Source of the DNA: JANQFV01 sp964468185
GTDB taxonomy: Bacteria > Planctomycetota > Phycisphaerae > UBA1845 > Fen-1342
Length of the DNA stretch: 64,000 bases
NCBI GenBank assembly: GCA_964468185.1
Contig: CAYXTR010000006.1
Coordinates: forward strand, 1-64,000
Direction of reading: 5' to 3'
Below, one piece after another: positions 16,378 to 24,319 of the stretch (the first letter of the stretch is position 1; each line of letters begins with the position of its first letter). A program made the translations under genes and the position numbers. Under the pieces are notes generated by a model. That model was not told the DNA's origin and did not search any database. It saw only the letters and a list, made by a program, of their open reading frames with translations.

Positions 16378-18528
16378 ATGGTCAACGAAAAACGTCAGCG
16401 CTGGCTGCCCTACTTTCGACAAGCGATGCGGCACCTCGGACCGCACCGCCGCACCCTACTTATCGGACTGGTCGCCGCCATCGGCGTCAGTGTCTTTTAT
16501 ACCTTCAGCGTCTCATCGATCATTCCGACGCTCAAGATCATCTTCGCCGAACATGAGACTTTCGTCGATTGGCTGCATCGCGTGGAGACCGAGCGTCGTC
16601 TCGGGGTCACACTGCGGCCCGACATGCCGGACGATCCGGATGGTCTCCTGATCGTCAGCGTGCGCGATACGTCGCCGGTGACCGACACGCTGGAGGCCGG
16701 CGATCGGATCATGTCGATTGATAGCGATCAACTCAGCTCGTACGAGGTTGAACGCACCATCGCTCGTCATGACGATCTCGCACTCTCTAGGGTATACGTA
16801 CAGCGTGAAGGACAAGTTCAAACGGTCGACCTCACGCTGCGTCCGCATGCCTGGTGGTGGCCGATCGGACGCTCGCTGGCCGCCGTGATGCCACGCGATC
16901 CATCTCCCGCGGGTCGCTATCGGACACTGCTGGTCGTCATGATTGCGGTTGTTGTGGCGGGTGTGCTGGGCGGCATTTGCCGGTTTCTCAATGAGGGGCT
17001 GGTCGCAACGGCGGTGCAGCGGGCAATGCACGACGTCCGCACCGATCTAGCACGCCATGCCATGCAGTTGCCGCTGAATTGGCACAGCAGCCAGCCCGCT
17101 GGAGATACGCTCGCGCGCTTCTCAAACGATATCGCGAAAGTGCAGGTGGGCATCGAGACTCTGTTCGGGAAGGTGGTCCGCGAACCGCTGAAGGCGGTCG
17201 GCGTGCTGGCCCTGACGATCGCACTCGACTGGCGCATGCTGCTCATTGCGATCGTCGGCCTCCCGCTTGGCGTCATCGCCATCCGCACGTTCGGTCGCCT
17301 GGTCAAGCGGGCCCAGAAACGCGCGTCGCAATCATGGGGTCGTTTGCTCGACCATCTGGGTGAACGCCTCACTGGCATTCGGGTGGTCAAAGCCGCCAGC
17401 ATGGAACAGCGCGAGAGTCAGAACTTCGCGCAGGAAGATCAGGAATTGACCCGCGCGCAAACGCACATCGCGCTCGTCGATGCCGGCAGCAAACCCGTGC
17501 TCGAAGTCCTCGCCACGCTGGCGATCTCCGCATTCATCCTCTACGGGGGCTATCGCGTCTTTCACGGCCACCTCGAACCGCACCTGTTCTTCGGAGCGGT
17601 CATTTGCCTCGGGGGCGTCTTCGACCCACTGCGGAAGATGAGCAACGTGAACAATCGGCTGCAGGCTGCCGAGGCGTCCGCTCGCCGCATCTTCGAAGTC
17701 ATGTCTATTCCCACCGAGGAGCCGCAAGCGCCGACGGCCCCTACGATCGAGCTGCCGCCCTTCCGGCGGCAGATCGAGTTCCGTGGCGTCACCTTTGCCT
17801 ACCCCTCCAACCCGCAGCGCCCAGTACTCAGCGACATCAGCTTCACCGTGGATAAAGGAGAGGTCATCGCGCTGGTCGGCGGCAACGGCTCGGGCAAGAC
17901 CACGCTCATGTCGCTTCTCTTGCGCTTCTTCGAGCCCGATCGCGGGCAGATCCTCATCGACGGCCAGGACATCGCCGGCGTATCGCTCGCGTCACTTCGC
18001 CGACAACTCGGCCTCGTGACGCAGGAGGCGATCATCTTCTCCGACACGGTGCGCGGAAACATCGCCTACGGTGCTAACGGCGTGGCTGATGCCGACATAC
18101 GCCGGGCGGCGCAACTTGCCCACGTCGACGATTTCATTTCGACCTTGCGCGTTGACCACAATGGCCACACGACCACCGGCTATGATGCCCGCGTGAGTTT
18201 TCGCACCCTTTCCGGCGGTCAGCGTCAGCGCATCGTTCTGGCGCGCGCGATCCTGCGTGATCCGCCTATTCTGATCCTCGACGAAGCGACGAGCCAGGTG
18301 GACACCGAATCGGAAGTGAAGATTCAGCAGGCACTGGACGACGTCACGCGCGACCGCACGACCTTCATCATCGCCCACCGCTATAGCACAATCGCGCGGG
18401 CGAATCGCATCGTGGTGCTCGACAACGGCCGCATGGTCGGCCTTGGGACGCACGATGAGCTACGCGAGAGTTGTCCGTTCTACGTCAACCTGGTCAAGAC
18501 GCAGTACGCCCATGGCGCCGCGTCCTGA
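16378..18528 (+). CDS. MsbA-like ABC exporter half-transporter with a PDZ-like domain in the first extracytoplasmic loop
   Basis: A 716-residue fusion of transmembrane and ATPase domains, the half-size exporter architecture that flips lipids or exports hydrophobic molecules. The nucleotide-binding domain is complete: Walker A GGNGSGKTT (about 501-509), signature LSGGQRQRIVLARAIL, Walker B ILILDEATSQVD and the switch His in IAHRYS. TM1 is at about 26-45. Before TM2 (about 182-205) lies an inserted segment of about 90 residues, 65-155, that reads as a PDZ domain: ERRLGVTLRP, VRDTSPVTDTLEAGDRIMSIDSDQLSSYE, then a basic beta end VYVQREGQVQTVDLTLRP. Such an insert is not part of the usual family. 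The gene overlaps the next (EamA) gene by 17 bases. The start ATG 16378 has only a weak ribosome binding site. Confidence 0.9.
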   Translation: MVNEKRQRWLPYFRQAMRHLGPHRRTLLIGLVAAIGVSVFYTFSVSSIIPTLKIIFAEHETFVDWLHRVETERRLGVTLRPDMPDDPDGLLIVSVRDTSPVTDTLEAGDRIMSIDSDQLSSYEVERTIARHDDLALSRVYVQREGQVQTVDLTLRPHAWWWPIGRSLAAVMPRDPSPAGRYRTLLVVMIAVVVAGVLGGICRFLNEGLVATAVQRAMHDVRTDLARHAMQLPLNWHSSQPAGDTLARFSNDIAKVQVGIETLFGKVVREPLKAVGVLALTIALDWRMLLIAIVGLPLGVIAIRTFGRLVKRAQKRASQSWGRLLDHLGERLTGIRVVKAASMEQRESQNFAQEDQELTRAQTHIALVDAGSKPVLEVLATLAISAFILYGGYRVFHGHLEPHLFFGAVICLGGVFDPLRKMSNVNNRLQAAEASARRIFEVMSIPTEEPQAPTAPTIELPPFRRQIEFRGVTFAYPSNPQRPVLSDISFTVDKGEVIALVGGNGSGKTTLMSLLLRFFEPDRGQILIDGQDIAGVSLASLRRQLGLVTQEAIIFSDTVRGNIAYGANGVADADIRRAAQLAHVDDFISTLRVDHNGHTTTGYDARVSFRTLSGGQRQRIVLARAILRDPPILILDEATSQVDTESEVKIQQALDDVTRDRTTFIIAHRYSTIARANRIVVLDNGRMVGLGTHDELRESCPFYVNLVKTQYAHGAAS

Positions 18529-19558
18529 CAGCCAATCCGAGCTCTCCGACTGGGCCGAGCCGGTCGTTGAAGATCCAGCGGTTCTCGCGCATGAAGACCG
18601 GGAATACCAGCGTACCGTCGCCCGCCAACGCACAACGACTGCCGCCGTTAACGCCGGCCTCATGCTGCTCATCGTCTGCTTTGCCGGCCTGACGCCGGTC
18701 GCCGCCCGCGACGCGATGCAGGAGATGCCGCCGCTGAGTACGGGTCTCGCTCGTTTTGGTACTGCAGCGATCGTGCTCCTGCTGACGCGTCTGATCTGGC
18801 GGCCGAATGATGCCAAGTCGCGCACGCCAATCCGTCGTGGCGATTGGCCGCGCTTCCTCCTCGCCGCCGCCCTGTGCGTACCCATCAACCAGATCTGCTT
18901 CCTCGGGGGTGTGAAGCTCGCGAGTGCTACGCACGCCGGCCTGTTCTATGCCCTCAACCCGGTGCTTGTGTATCTACTGACGTTGATGCTCGGTCGGGCA
19001 CGCCTTTCCATGCGTATGGGCGTTGCCGCGGTGCTCGCGTTCGTCGGTGCCGCAACCATCGGCTGGGAAGGCCTCCAACTCGGCAGCAGCCGATTGTTCT
19101 TCTATGGCGACGTGCTGCTGTTTGGCGCTGTCGCGAGCTGGGCCGGCTACACGGTCGTCGCTGCCCCGCTCGCCGAACGCTATGGCGCCATCCGCTCACT
19201 AAGCATTGTCGCCACGGTCGGCTCGTTGATGTACCTCCCCGCCGCGTGGATCGACGGCTACCAGCTCCTCACCGGCAGCTACTCATGGCGGGCGCTCACC
19301 GGCTTTGCGTTCATCACGCTGATCACGAGCTATCTCAATTACATGCTGTGGTTTACGGCGCTGACCCGCATCGATATCAACCGCCTGTCGGTCGTCACGA
19401 ACGCCGCCCCGCTCGTCGCGGTCGTCGCGGCGCACTATTGGCATCACGACCCGCTCACCGCGTGGCTATTGCTCGGCGGCAGCCTGATCCTCACCGCCAT
19501 CACACTAGCCAACTGGGACAAATTGCGTGCTCTGCGTGGCCGAACACTGATTAACTGA
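18512..19558 (+). CDS. EamA-family drug/metabolite permease
   Basis: A 348-residue integral membrane protein with about ten hydrophobic segments arranged as two EamA repeats. The first repeat starts near residue 50 (NAGLMLLIVCFAGLTPVAARD, STGLARFGTAAIVLLLT) and the second near 190 (FYGDVLLFGAVASWAGYTVV). The usual ends ALTRIDINRLSVVTNAAPLVAVVAA and LLLGGSLILTAITLANW are present. The family moves small metabolites or amino acids, and the substrate here is unknown. I start it at ATG 18512, which overlaps the 3' end of the ABC exporter by 17 bases, because the frame upstream of that lies wholly inside the exporter. About 45 polar residues precede TM1. Confidence 0.88.
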   Translation: MAPRPDSQSELSDWAEPVVEDPAVLAHEDREYQRTVARQRTTTAAVNAGLMLLIVCFAGLTPVAARDAMQEMPPLSTGLARFGTAAIVLLLTRLIWRPNDAKSRTPIRRGDWPRFLLAAALCVPINQICFLGGVKLASATHAGLFYALNPVLVYLLTLMLGRARLSMRMGVAAVLAFVGAATIGWEGLQLGSSRLFFYGDVLLFGAVASWAGYTVVAAPLAERYGAIRSLSIVATVGSLMYLPAAWIDGYQLLTGSYSWRALTGFAFITLITSYLNYMLWFTALTRIDINRLSVVTNAAPLVAVVAAHYWHHDPLTAWLLLGGSLILTAITLANWDKLRALRGRTLIN

Positions 19559-19631
19559 CTATCATTAGCCGAGTCACAGGTGGCCGAAGCCGTGGCATAT
19601 CTTTACCTGCGATCGGACAAGGAGCAGTCGT

Positions 19632-20117
19632 ATGAGCAGTAACGTCAAGCCCATCCCGGATGGCTTTCACAACGTCAACGTCCACCTCATCGTCCCCGAC
19701 GGCAACGCCGCCATCGACTTCTACAAGCAGGCCTTCGGTGCGGAGGAAGTCTGCCGCATCCCCGGTCCGGGCGGCATGCTGATGCACGGCGAGGTGCGCA
19801 TTGGCGATTCGACCATCATGATCGCCACGCACAACCCGCAGATGCAGGGCATGGGTACGCCGGAGAGTCTGGGCGGCGCAACCGCGTCAATCAATCTCTA
19901 CACGACCGATGCAGACGCGTTATACAACCGGGCGGTCAAAGCCGGCGCGACGCCTCTGATGCCGGTCCAGGACATGTTCTGGGGCGACCGGTTCGGCATG
20001 GTCACGGATCCATTCGGGCACAAGTGGGAGATCGCGACGCACGTGAAGGACCTGACGCCGGAGGAGGTCGCCGAAGCGGCCGCAAAGGCCTTCGGCGACG
20101 GCAATTGTGGCGGCTGA
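19632..20117 (+). CDS. VOC-superfamily protein, PhnB/YdhO-like
   Basis: A 161-residue vicinal-oxygen-chelate protein. It begins with VNVHLIVPDGNAAIDFYKQAFGAEEVCRI (residues 14-42) and continues with the family's metal-region strands: MLMHGEVRIGDSTIMIA, TASINLYTTDADALYNRAVKAGAT and FWGDRFGMVTDPFGHKWEIATH. Members include glyoxalases, bleomycin-binding proteins and many of unknown role. The PhnB-like subgroup has no settled reaction. The start has GGAG 8 bases upstream. It stands alone, 73 bases after the EamA gene, and converges on the C45 hydrolase. Confidence 0.88.
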   Translation: MSSNVKPIPDGFHNVNVHLIVPDGNAAIDFYKQAFGAEEVCRIPGPGGMLMHGEVRIGDSTIMIATHNPQMQGMGTPESLGGATASINLYTTDADALYNRAVKAGATPLMPVQDMFWGDRFGMVTDPFGHKWEIATHVKDLTPEEVAEAAAKAFGDGNCGG

Positions 20118-20233
20118 GCACGCAACCTTGGGCGGCACGCTATGCTGCTGGTATGTCAGGCAGTGGATTCTGCAGGGCTCGAGAGCAGTGGCCCCCGGCG
20201 CGTAGGGCAGCATCCTGATCATGGCCGCTCCGC

Positions 20234-21493
20234 TCAGTCCCCCAGCGGACACCGCATGCGCGATGACAAACCCAACGGCTCTGCTGGTTGAGTGGTCGGC
20301 GACGACAGGAGGGCCTTTACATCGATCTCGATCGGAGACGGGTTGATCTCGGGGATGTAGACCAGCATCTGCCGCTGGGCGGGTAGAAATATCACACTGT
20401 GCAGCGTCGTGTCGTTGGCCACCGCGCGGATCGCTCGCAGGGCTTCTTCGGCGCCCAGCCGACGGTCTTCTGCCTGCCACGTGCCGATCAGCTCCGCCAG
20501 CTTTCGATAGCGTCCGCAAGTCTCCGGCGTTTTGCGCACGCGCATGTGATTCGTACACACCACGGCATCGACGAACTCTGACTCCGCTGGTCGGCGGACT
20601 GTGACGCCCTGCGACCGCTCATTGCCGTCGTACTCGAAGATCGCCGCGGGCGGCTGCCCGGCGCGGCACGTCGCGCTAACGTGGATATTGTTCCCCACGA
20701 TCATCCTGTGCTGCCGAAACACGGTTTCTACGGCCGTCAGCCAACCGTCGGCCGGAGCGTTCTCCAACGCGAATCGCAACGCCAGCGACCGTGCCGTCGC
20801 CGGGCCGGCCAACGTCGCCCGCAACCCCTCCGCATCATGCATGGCAATGGTCACGCCGTCGGCATTCATCGCCGTGTAAGAACCGATCAGCCCCGGCCAG
20901 CCGACGCCGACCCATGGCCGTTTCTCGTGTACGCGGTGGACGATGAGAATCTGTCCGGTGCGCAGTGCTGCGGTGCCGGGGTAATCCAGATTCCGCGCCG
21001 TGATCGTCTCGCCATCCTCGGTCAGCGCGCCCCATGCCGAGAAGGTCGAGCAGAACATGGCCCGCCAATCGGCGAGCGTGTTCCCCACCTTCAGATCGAG
21101 TACATCCAGTGGTCGGCCGAGTTTCTGCGAACGCGCCTGCTTCGGCCCCAGCCGAGCCGCCACGCCGCGCGTGATTCCGTCCAGTTCGGCCTCCGCTGCT
21201 TCCGACCATGTGAAGTGCCGCACGACGGCGGGTCGGACCAGCGCCTCATATGCCTCCGGCGGCACGCCGACGCGTGGGTCGAGGATAACCTCGTCAAACA
21301 TCCGCACCAGTCGCTCGGCGAGCAGATACCCATGCGCAAACCCCGCCTCGGCGGGTGTGCCAGAGACCTCCAACACAGTCAGATTCTCGTGCGTGCTGAG
21401 TCGGCCGTGGACCTTCCCAACACCCGGCTCGTCGGCGCCTGCGAGGGTTGCAATGAAAAGGACCGCATTCAGCACAGCCAGCCGGACAACCAT
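20234..21493 (-). CDS. Exported C45-type Ntn hydrolase (acyltransferase / amidase-like)
   Basis: A 419-residue protein of the C45 peptidase / acyl-CoA:6-aminopenicillanate acyltransferase family. The nucleophile motif is CSTFSAWG with Cys148, followed by GALTEDGETITARNLDY, the arrangement seen when an N-terminal nucleophile is freed by autoproteolysis. Later matches include NADGVTIAMHDAEG and VVCTNHMR. Family members cut or form amide bonds; the natural substrate here cannot be told. ATG 21493 is chosen because AAGGAG is 6 bases upstream. A second ATG sits 3 bases earlier. The N-terminus (MVVRLAVLNAVLFIATLAGADE) is a signal peptide. It is divergent from the ORP-like cluster. Confidence 0.85.
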   Translation of the reverse strand: MVVRLAVLNAVLFIATLAGADEPGVGKVHGRLSTHENLTVLEVSGTPAEAGFAHGYLLAERLVRMFDEVILDPRVGVPPEAYEALVRPAVVRHFTWSEAAEAELDGITRGVAARLGPKQARSQKLGRPLDVLDLKVGNTLADWRAMFCSTFSAWGALTEDGETITARNLDYPGTAALRTGQILIVHRVHEKRPWVGVGWPGLIGSYTAMNADGVTIAMHDAEGLRATLAGPATARSLALRFALENAPADGWLTAVETVFRQHRMIVGNNIHVSATCRAGQPPAAIFEYDGNERSQGVTVRRPAESEFVDAVVCTNHMRVRKTPETCGRYRKLAELIGTWQAEDRRLGAEEALRAIRAVANDTTLHSVIFLPAQRQMLVYIPEINPSPIEIDVKALLSSPTTQPAEPLGLSSRMRCPLGD

Positions 21494-21636
21494 CATTCGC
21501 TCCTTCCCACGCTTCAGCATGCATGCCGACGTTCACAAGCGGTGTACGACCGCGCGACACCGTGGCTCGCATCGACAAACCGCGTCTGAAGATTATCCGC
21601 ACGCACGCACAATCGCGACTGCGGTTCATGTTCCCC

Positions 21637-21665
21637 TTGACAAATCGCCGATATGAACATATGTT
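21637..21665 (+). promoter_or_regulatory. Promoter of the ORP-like cluster
   Basis: A consensus TTGACA (21637-21642) and TATGTT (21660-21665) are exactly 17 bases apart, upstream of the DUF134 regulator gene. The -10 element lies inside a perfect palindrome, so a bound repressor would block it. Confidence 0.65.
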
Positions 21666-21669
21666 CATA
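21652..21669. promoter_or_regulatory. Perfect 18-bp palindromic operator candidate
   Basis: TATGAACATATGTTCATA reads the same on both strands and spans the predicted -10 box. A related half-site, TATGAGCAT, occurs 74 bases downstream at 21726-21734, about seven helical turns away. The likeliest ligand is the DUF134 HTH protein encoded directly downstream, acting as an autoregulator. That is an inference from position. Confidence 0.6.
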
Positions 21670-21743
21670 ATAGCAGCGGCGAGTATGGTCGGCGTTGGCT
21701 TGGCCGGCCGCTGTGGAAGTGTGAATATGAGCATTATTGGACC

Positions 21744-22448
21744 ATGCCGCGTCCCTGCAAAGCACGTCGTGTCGGCCACCAGCCCGCAGTCACCGTCTAT
21801 AAACCCGTCGGCGCCGCCGGCAGCGAACTGGGCGTCACCGAGCTGGGGCTCGACGAGCTCGAAGCCCTTCGGCTCGCCGATGTGGCTGGGCTCTATCAGG
21901 AAGATGCCGCCGGGCACATGGGCGTGTCGCGTCCGACGTTCACGCGTCTGCTTCAGGCCGCCCGACACAAGGTTGCCGACGCTCTGCTGCACGGCAAGAG
22001 TCTGATCGTCAAGGGAGGTGCCGCCGTGACTGCACCCATGCGAACGTTCCAATGCCAGGATTGCGGACAGCAGTTTGAGGAGCCCTTTGGCACCGGCCGT
22101 CCGCCGGCCTGCCGTAACTGCAATTCAGCAAACATCTTCCGAGTCGACGAACTCGCCGGACGCGGCCGCAGACGCCGCGGTGCCCCCTGGCAGAACTCAC
22201 CAGGCACCCCCGGGCCCGCGACGCCCGATCCTACAGCCCCTGACGCCGAGATCGCCCCAGGCATGGGCGCCGGCGGCAACCGAGGTCGCGGACGCGGCCA
22301 AGGCGGCGGGGGTGGACGCGGGCGCGGTCAGGGTCGCGCACCCGGAGGAGGAGGCGGTGGACGCGGCCGCGGCGGCCGCCGCGCTCGGTCGTCCGACGGC
22401 TTACCGCCGAAGATGCCGCCCGGCAACCCAGAATCAAGGTCGGAGTAA
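21744..22448 (+). CDS. DUF134 helix-turn-helix regulator fused to a zinc ribbon and an Arg/Gly-rich tail
   Basis: Residues 1-90 are a DUF134 domain: MPRPCKARRVGHQP, then LGLDELEALRLADVAGLYQEDAA and the helix-turn-helix segment HMGVSRPTFTRLLQAARHKVADALLHGKSL. Residues about 102-133 are a zinc ribbon with two CxxC pairs (CQDC and CRNC). From about residue 140 the protein is disordered, Pro-rich, then dominated by RGRG and GGGG repeats (about 180-224), an RGG-like nucleic-acid-binding tail. DUF134 genes commonly accompany NifX/ORP-type and ferredoxin-ATPase genes, as here. It probably senses metal or redox state and controls this cluster. ATG 21744 has no clear Shine-Dalgarno but begins the family's conserved MPRP. 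The tail is unusual for the family. Confidence 0.88.
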   Translation: MPRPCKARRVGHQPAVTVYKPVGAAGSELGVTELGLDELEALRLADVAGLYQEDAAGHMGVSRPTFTRLLQAARHKVADALLHGKSLIVKGGAAVTAPMRTFQCQDCGQQFEEPFGTGRPPACRNCNSANIFRVDELAGRGRRRRGAPWQNSPGTPGPATPDPTAPDAEIAPGMGAGGNRGRGRGQGGGGGRGRGQGRAPGGGGGGRGRGGRRARSSDGLPPKMPPGNPESRSE

Positions 22449-22501
22449 CCCACCTGGAAACCACGACGTACGAGCACTCAACAGCATCTACGTCGCCACA
22501 A

Positions 22502-22530
22502 TTGATATTGCACACGCATCACTAATAAAT
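22502..22530 (+). promoter_or_regulatory. Possible internal promoter before the DUF5320 gene
   Basis: TTGATA (22502-22507) is followed 17 bases later by ATAAAT (22525-22530), in the only AT-rich stretch between the regulator and the next gene. It ends about 16 bases before the start codon, so any transcript would be nearly leaderless apart from the AAGGAGA site. The support is weak. Confidence 0.3.
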
Positions 22531-22546
22531 GGCAAGGAGAACACAA

Positions 22547-22909
22547 ATGCCTGGACTCGATCGAACCGGACCCATTGGACAAGGACCACGCTCCGGCCGC
22601 GGACTCGGCCTCTGCAACAACCCCAACGCCGACCCGGAGCAACTCCTCGGCGTTGGTCGAGGTGGACGACCACGCGGCGGGGGACGAGGACGCTGCTTCG
22701 GCGGCGGACGCGGATTCGGCGGCGTGCGCGGCTACGCGGCTCGTGGCGCCTGGGAACCTGCCTCGGGCAACCTCGACGCCGATCCGCAGGCGCTGCAAGG
22801 CGAAATCCGTGCCCTCTCCGACGAAGTCGCCGCCCTACGCGCTGAACTCGCCGCTGCCAAAGGTCAGCAGCCGGAACTCGACAACACCGACCCAGCGGAT
22901 CAGGACTAA
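22547..22909 (+). CDS. DUF5320-type small Gly/Arg-rich protein
   Basis: A 120-residue protein starting MPGLDRTGPIGQGPRSGRG, the DUF5320 signature that recurs beside NifX/ORP-like genes. The middle (about 33-65) is Gly/Arg-rich (GRGGRPRGGGRGRCF). The end (about 80-110) is a heptad-like helix (LQGEIRALSDEVAALRAELAAA) likely to be a short coiled coil that oligomerises. Two cysteines are present (in GLGLCNN and GRCF). No function is known. ATG 22547 has AAGGAGA 6 bases upstream and starts exactly on the family motif. It is the second gene of the ORP-like cluster. Confidence 0.8.
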   Translation: MPGLDRTGPIGQGPRSGRGLGLCNNPNADPEQLLGVGRGGRPRGGGRGRCFGGGRGFGGVRGYAARGAWEPASGNLDADPQALQGEIRALSDEVAALRAELAAAKGQQPELDNTDPADQD

Positions 22910-22999
22910 GCAGACCGCACCCCCGGGAATAGCAGTTTGCCCAGGCCAAGGCGAAGTGCCCACCCGGCCGCGCGAACCCAGCGAAAGGACCCGCCTCAC

Positions 23000-23311
23000 A
23001 TGAAAATCGCCATCGCTTCAACCGGACAATCACTCGACGACCCGGTCTCCGACCGCTTCGGCCGCTGCCCCTACTTTCTCATCGTCGACGCCGACTCCGG
23101 CGCGCACGAAGTCATACCCAATCCTGGACAAAGCATGCCCGGCGGCGCAGGACCGGCCGCGGTACAGGCCATCGTGCAACAGGGGGCCGAGGTCATCCTC
23201 GCGGGTGAGTTCGGCCCCAAGGCGCAGCAGGCGCTAGATACGGCCGGCGTCCGTAGCGTACAGGTTGCCGGAATCGCCCGCGATGCCATGCGCGAGTTGA
23301 ATCTCGCCTGA
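23000..23311 (+). CDS. NifX/ORP-like dinitrogenase iron-molybdenum cofactor family protein (first copy)
   Basis: A 103-residue protein with the Fe-Mo cofactor-binding family fold: KIAIASTGQSLDDPVSDRFGRCPYFLIVDADSG at the N-terminus, then VQAIVQQGAEVILAGEFGPKAQQALDTAGV. Relatives carry or deliver metal clusters, for example NifX/NafY, or the Mo-Cu cluster of the orange protein in Desulfovibrio. No nitrogenase genes are visible here, so a role in nitrogen fixation is unlikely. ATG 23000 is chosen because the family begins with this residue; AAAGGA lies 10 bases upstream. It precedes the first ferredoxin-ATPase gene. Confidence 0.9.
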   Translation: MKIAIASTGQSLDDPVSDRFGRCPYFLIVDADSGAHEVIPNPGQSMPGGAGPAAVQAIVQQGAEVILAGEFGPKAQQALDTAGVRSVQVAGIARDAMRELNLA

Positions 23312-23410
23312 TCACCTGACGCGAATTCACTGTCCTCCGGCAGCAGCGCGGCTATGCTACCGGTGGAGGGCAGCGTCGCAGCAGAAGGCCAGGCGACAAG
23401 GAGTCCTCGC

Positions 23411-24292
23411 ATGATCATCGCCGTCGCCAGCGGCAAAGGTGGGACCGGCAAAACCGCCGTCGCAACCAACCTCGCGGTCGCCCTGCATCAGAGCGGCCAC
23501 CTGGTCCAGCTCATCGATTGCGATGTGGAGGCGCCCAACGCCCACCTTTTCCTGCATCCGGACATCACCGAGCGCTACAGCGTCACCGAACCAGTACCTC
23601 GCGTGGACCCCGATAAGTGCAATCTCTGTGGACGCTGCGCCGCGCTGTGTGCCTTCGGTGCGATCGTCCAGCTCAAGGATAGCGTCGCCGTATTCGATGA
23701 TCTGTGCCACGCGTGCGGCGGCTGCGCGCTTGTCTGCCCCGAAGACGCTATCACCGAAGTGCCGCGCGAGGTCGGGCACGTCGAGCTGGGTCACGCCGGC
23801 GGCATCCAGTTTGCAACCGGCGAGCTGACCATCGGTCAACCCCGCGCCGTGCCCGTGATCAAGGCGCTTCGCGAACGGGCGCAGGATGATCGTCTCGTCA
23901 TCCTCGACGTCCCGCCGGGTACAAGTTGCCCGGTCGTCGAGGCGCTCAAGGGCGTCGACTACGTCATGCTCGTCGCCGAGGCAACGCCGTTCGGACTGAA
24001 CGACCTGGAACTGGCCGTCGAGGTGGTCCGTACCCTCGAACTGCCGCACGGACTCGTGATCAACCGGGTCGGCATCGGCGATGCGCGCCTGCACGAATAC
24101 GCCGATCGCGAAGACATCCCAATCCTCGCGGAGCTGCGCGACTCGCGTATCGTTGGCCAGGCGCTGGCTCACGGCGAACTTATCCTGGAAACACTCGCGG
24201 ACGTGCATCAGAGCTTTGCGACACTGTGTGCACGCATTGTTCACGTGGGTGATCCGCCAGTTGCAACCGGAGCGACTGAAACCGGCTGGTAG
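23411..24292 (+). CDS. MinD/Mrp-type ATPase with an inserted two-cluster ferredoxin domain (first of a tandem pair)
   Basis: A 293-residue P-loop ATPase of the MinD/Mrp class. The deviant Walker A GKGGTGKT is at residues 8-15 and the switch region DCDVEAPNAHLFL follows. A ferredoxin insert carries two 4Fe-4S motifs: Cys70/73/76/80 and Cys99/102/105/109. The Walker B-like part VILDVPPGTSCPVVEAL lies near 170. This is the arrangement of the ATPases in the orange-protein (orp) operons of anaerobes, where such proteins are thought to move or load metal clusters or link to division. ATG 23411 has AAGGAG 7 bases upstream. It is followed 27 bases later by its paralogue. Confidence 0.93.
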   Translation: MIIAVASGKGGTGKTAVATNLAVALHQSGHLVQLIDCDVEAPNAHLFLHPDITERYSVTEPVPRVDPDKCNLCGRCAALCAFGAIVQLKDSVAVFDDLCHACGGCALVCPEDAITEVPREVGHVELGHAGGIQFATGELTIGQPRAVPVIKALRERAQDDRLVILDVPPGTSCPVVEALKGVDYVMLVAEATPFGLNDLELAVEVVRTLELPHGLVINRVGIGDARLHEYADREDIPILAELRDSRIVGQALAHGELILETLADVHQSFATLCARIVHVGDPPVATGATETGW

Positions 24293-24319
24293 ACTGATTC
24301 TGGAAAGGGCAGGTTCCAC

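Noticed and set aside
22301..22400. Gly/Arg-coding GC-rich repeats as a possible DNA repeat element
   Set aside because: The repetition follows codons of the RGG tail and is not flanked by inverted or direct repeats of an element.
22075..22845. Plus-strand frame overlapping the DUF134 and DUF5320 genes
   Set aside because: It is an out-of-frame shadow of the Arg/Gly-coding stretch; it has no start signal and conflicts with two supported genes.
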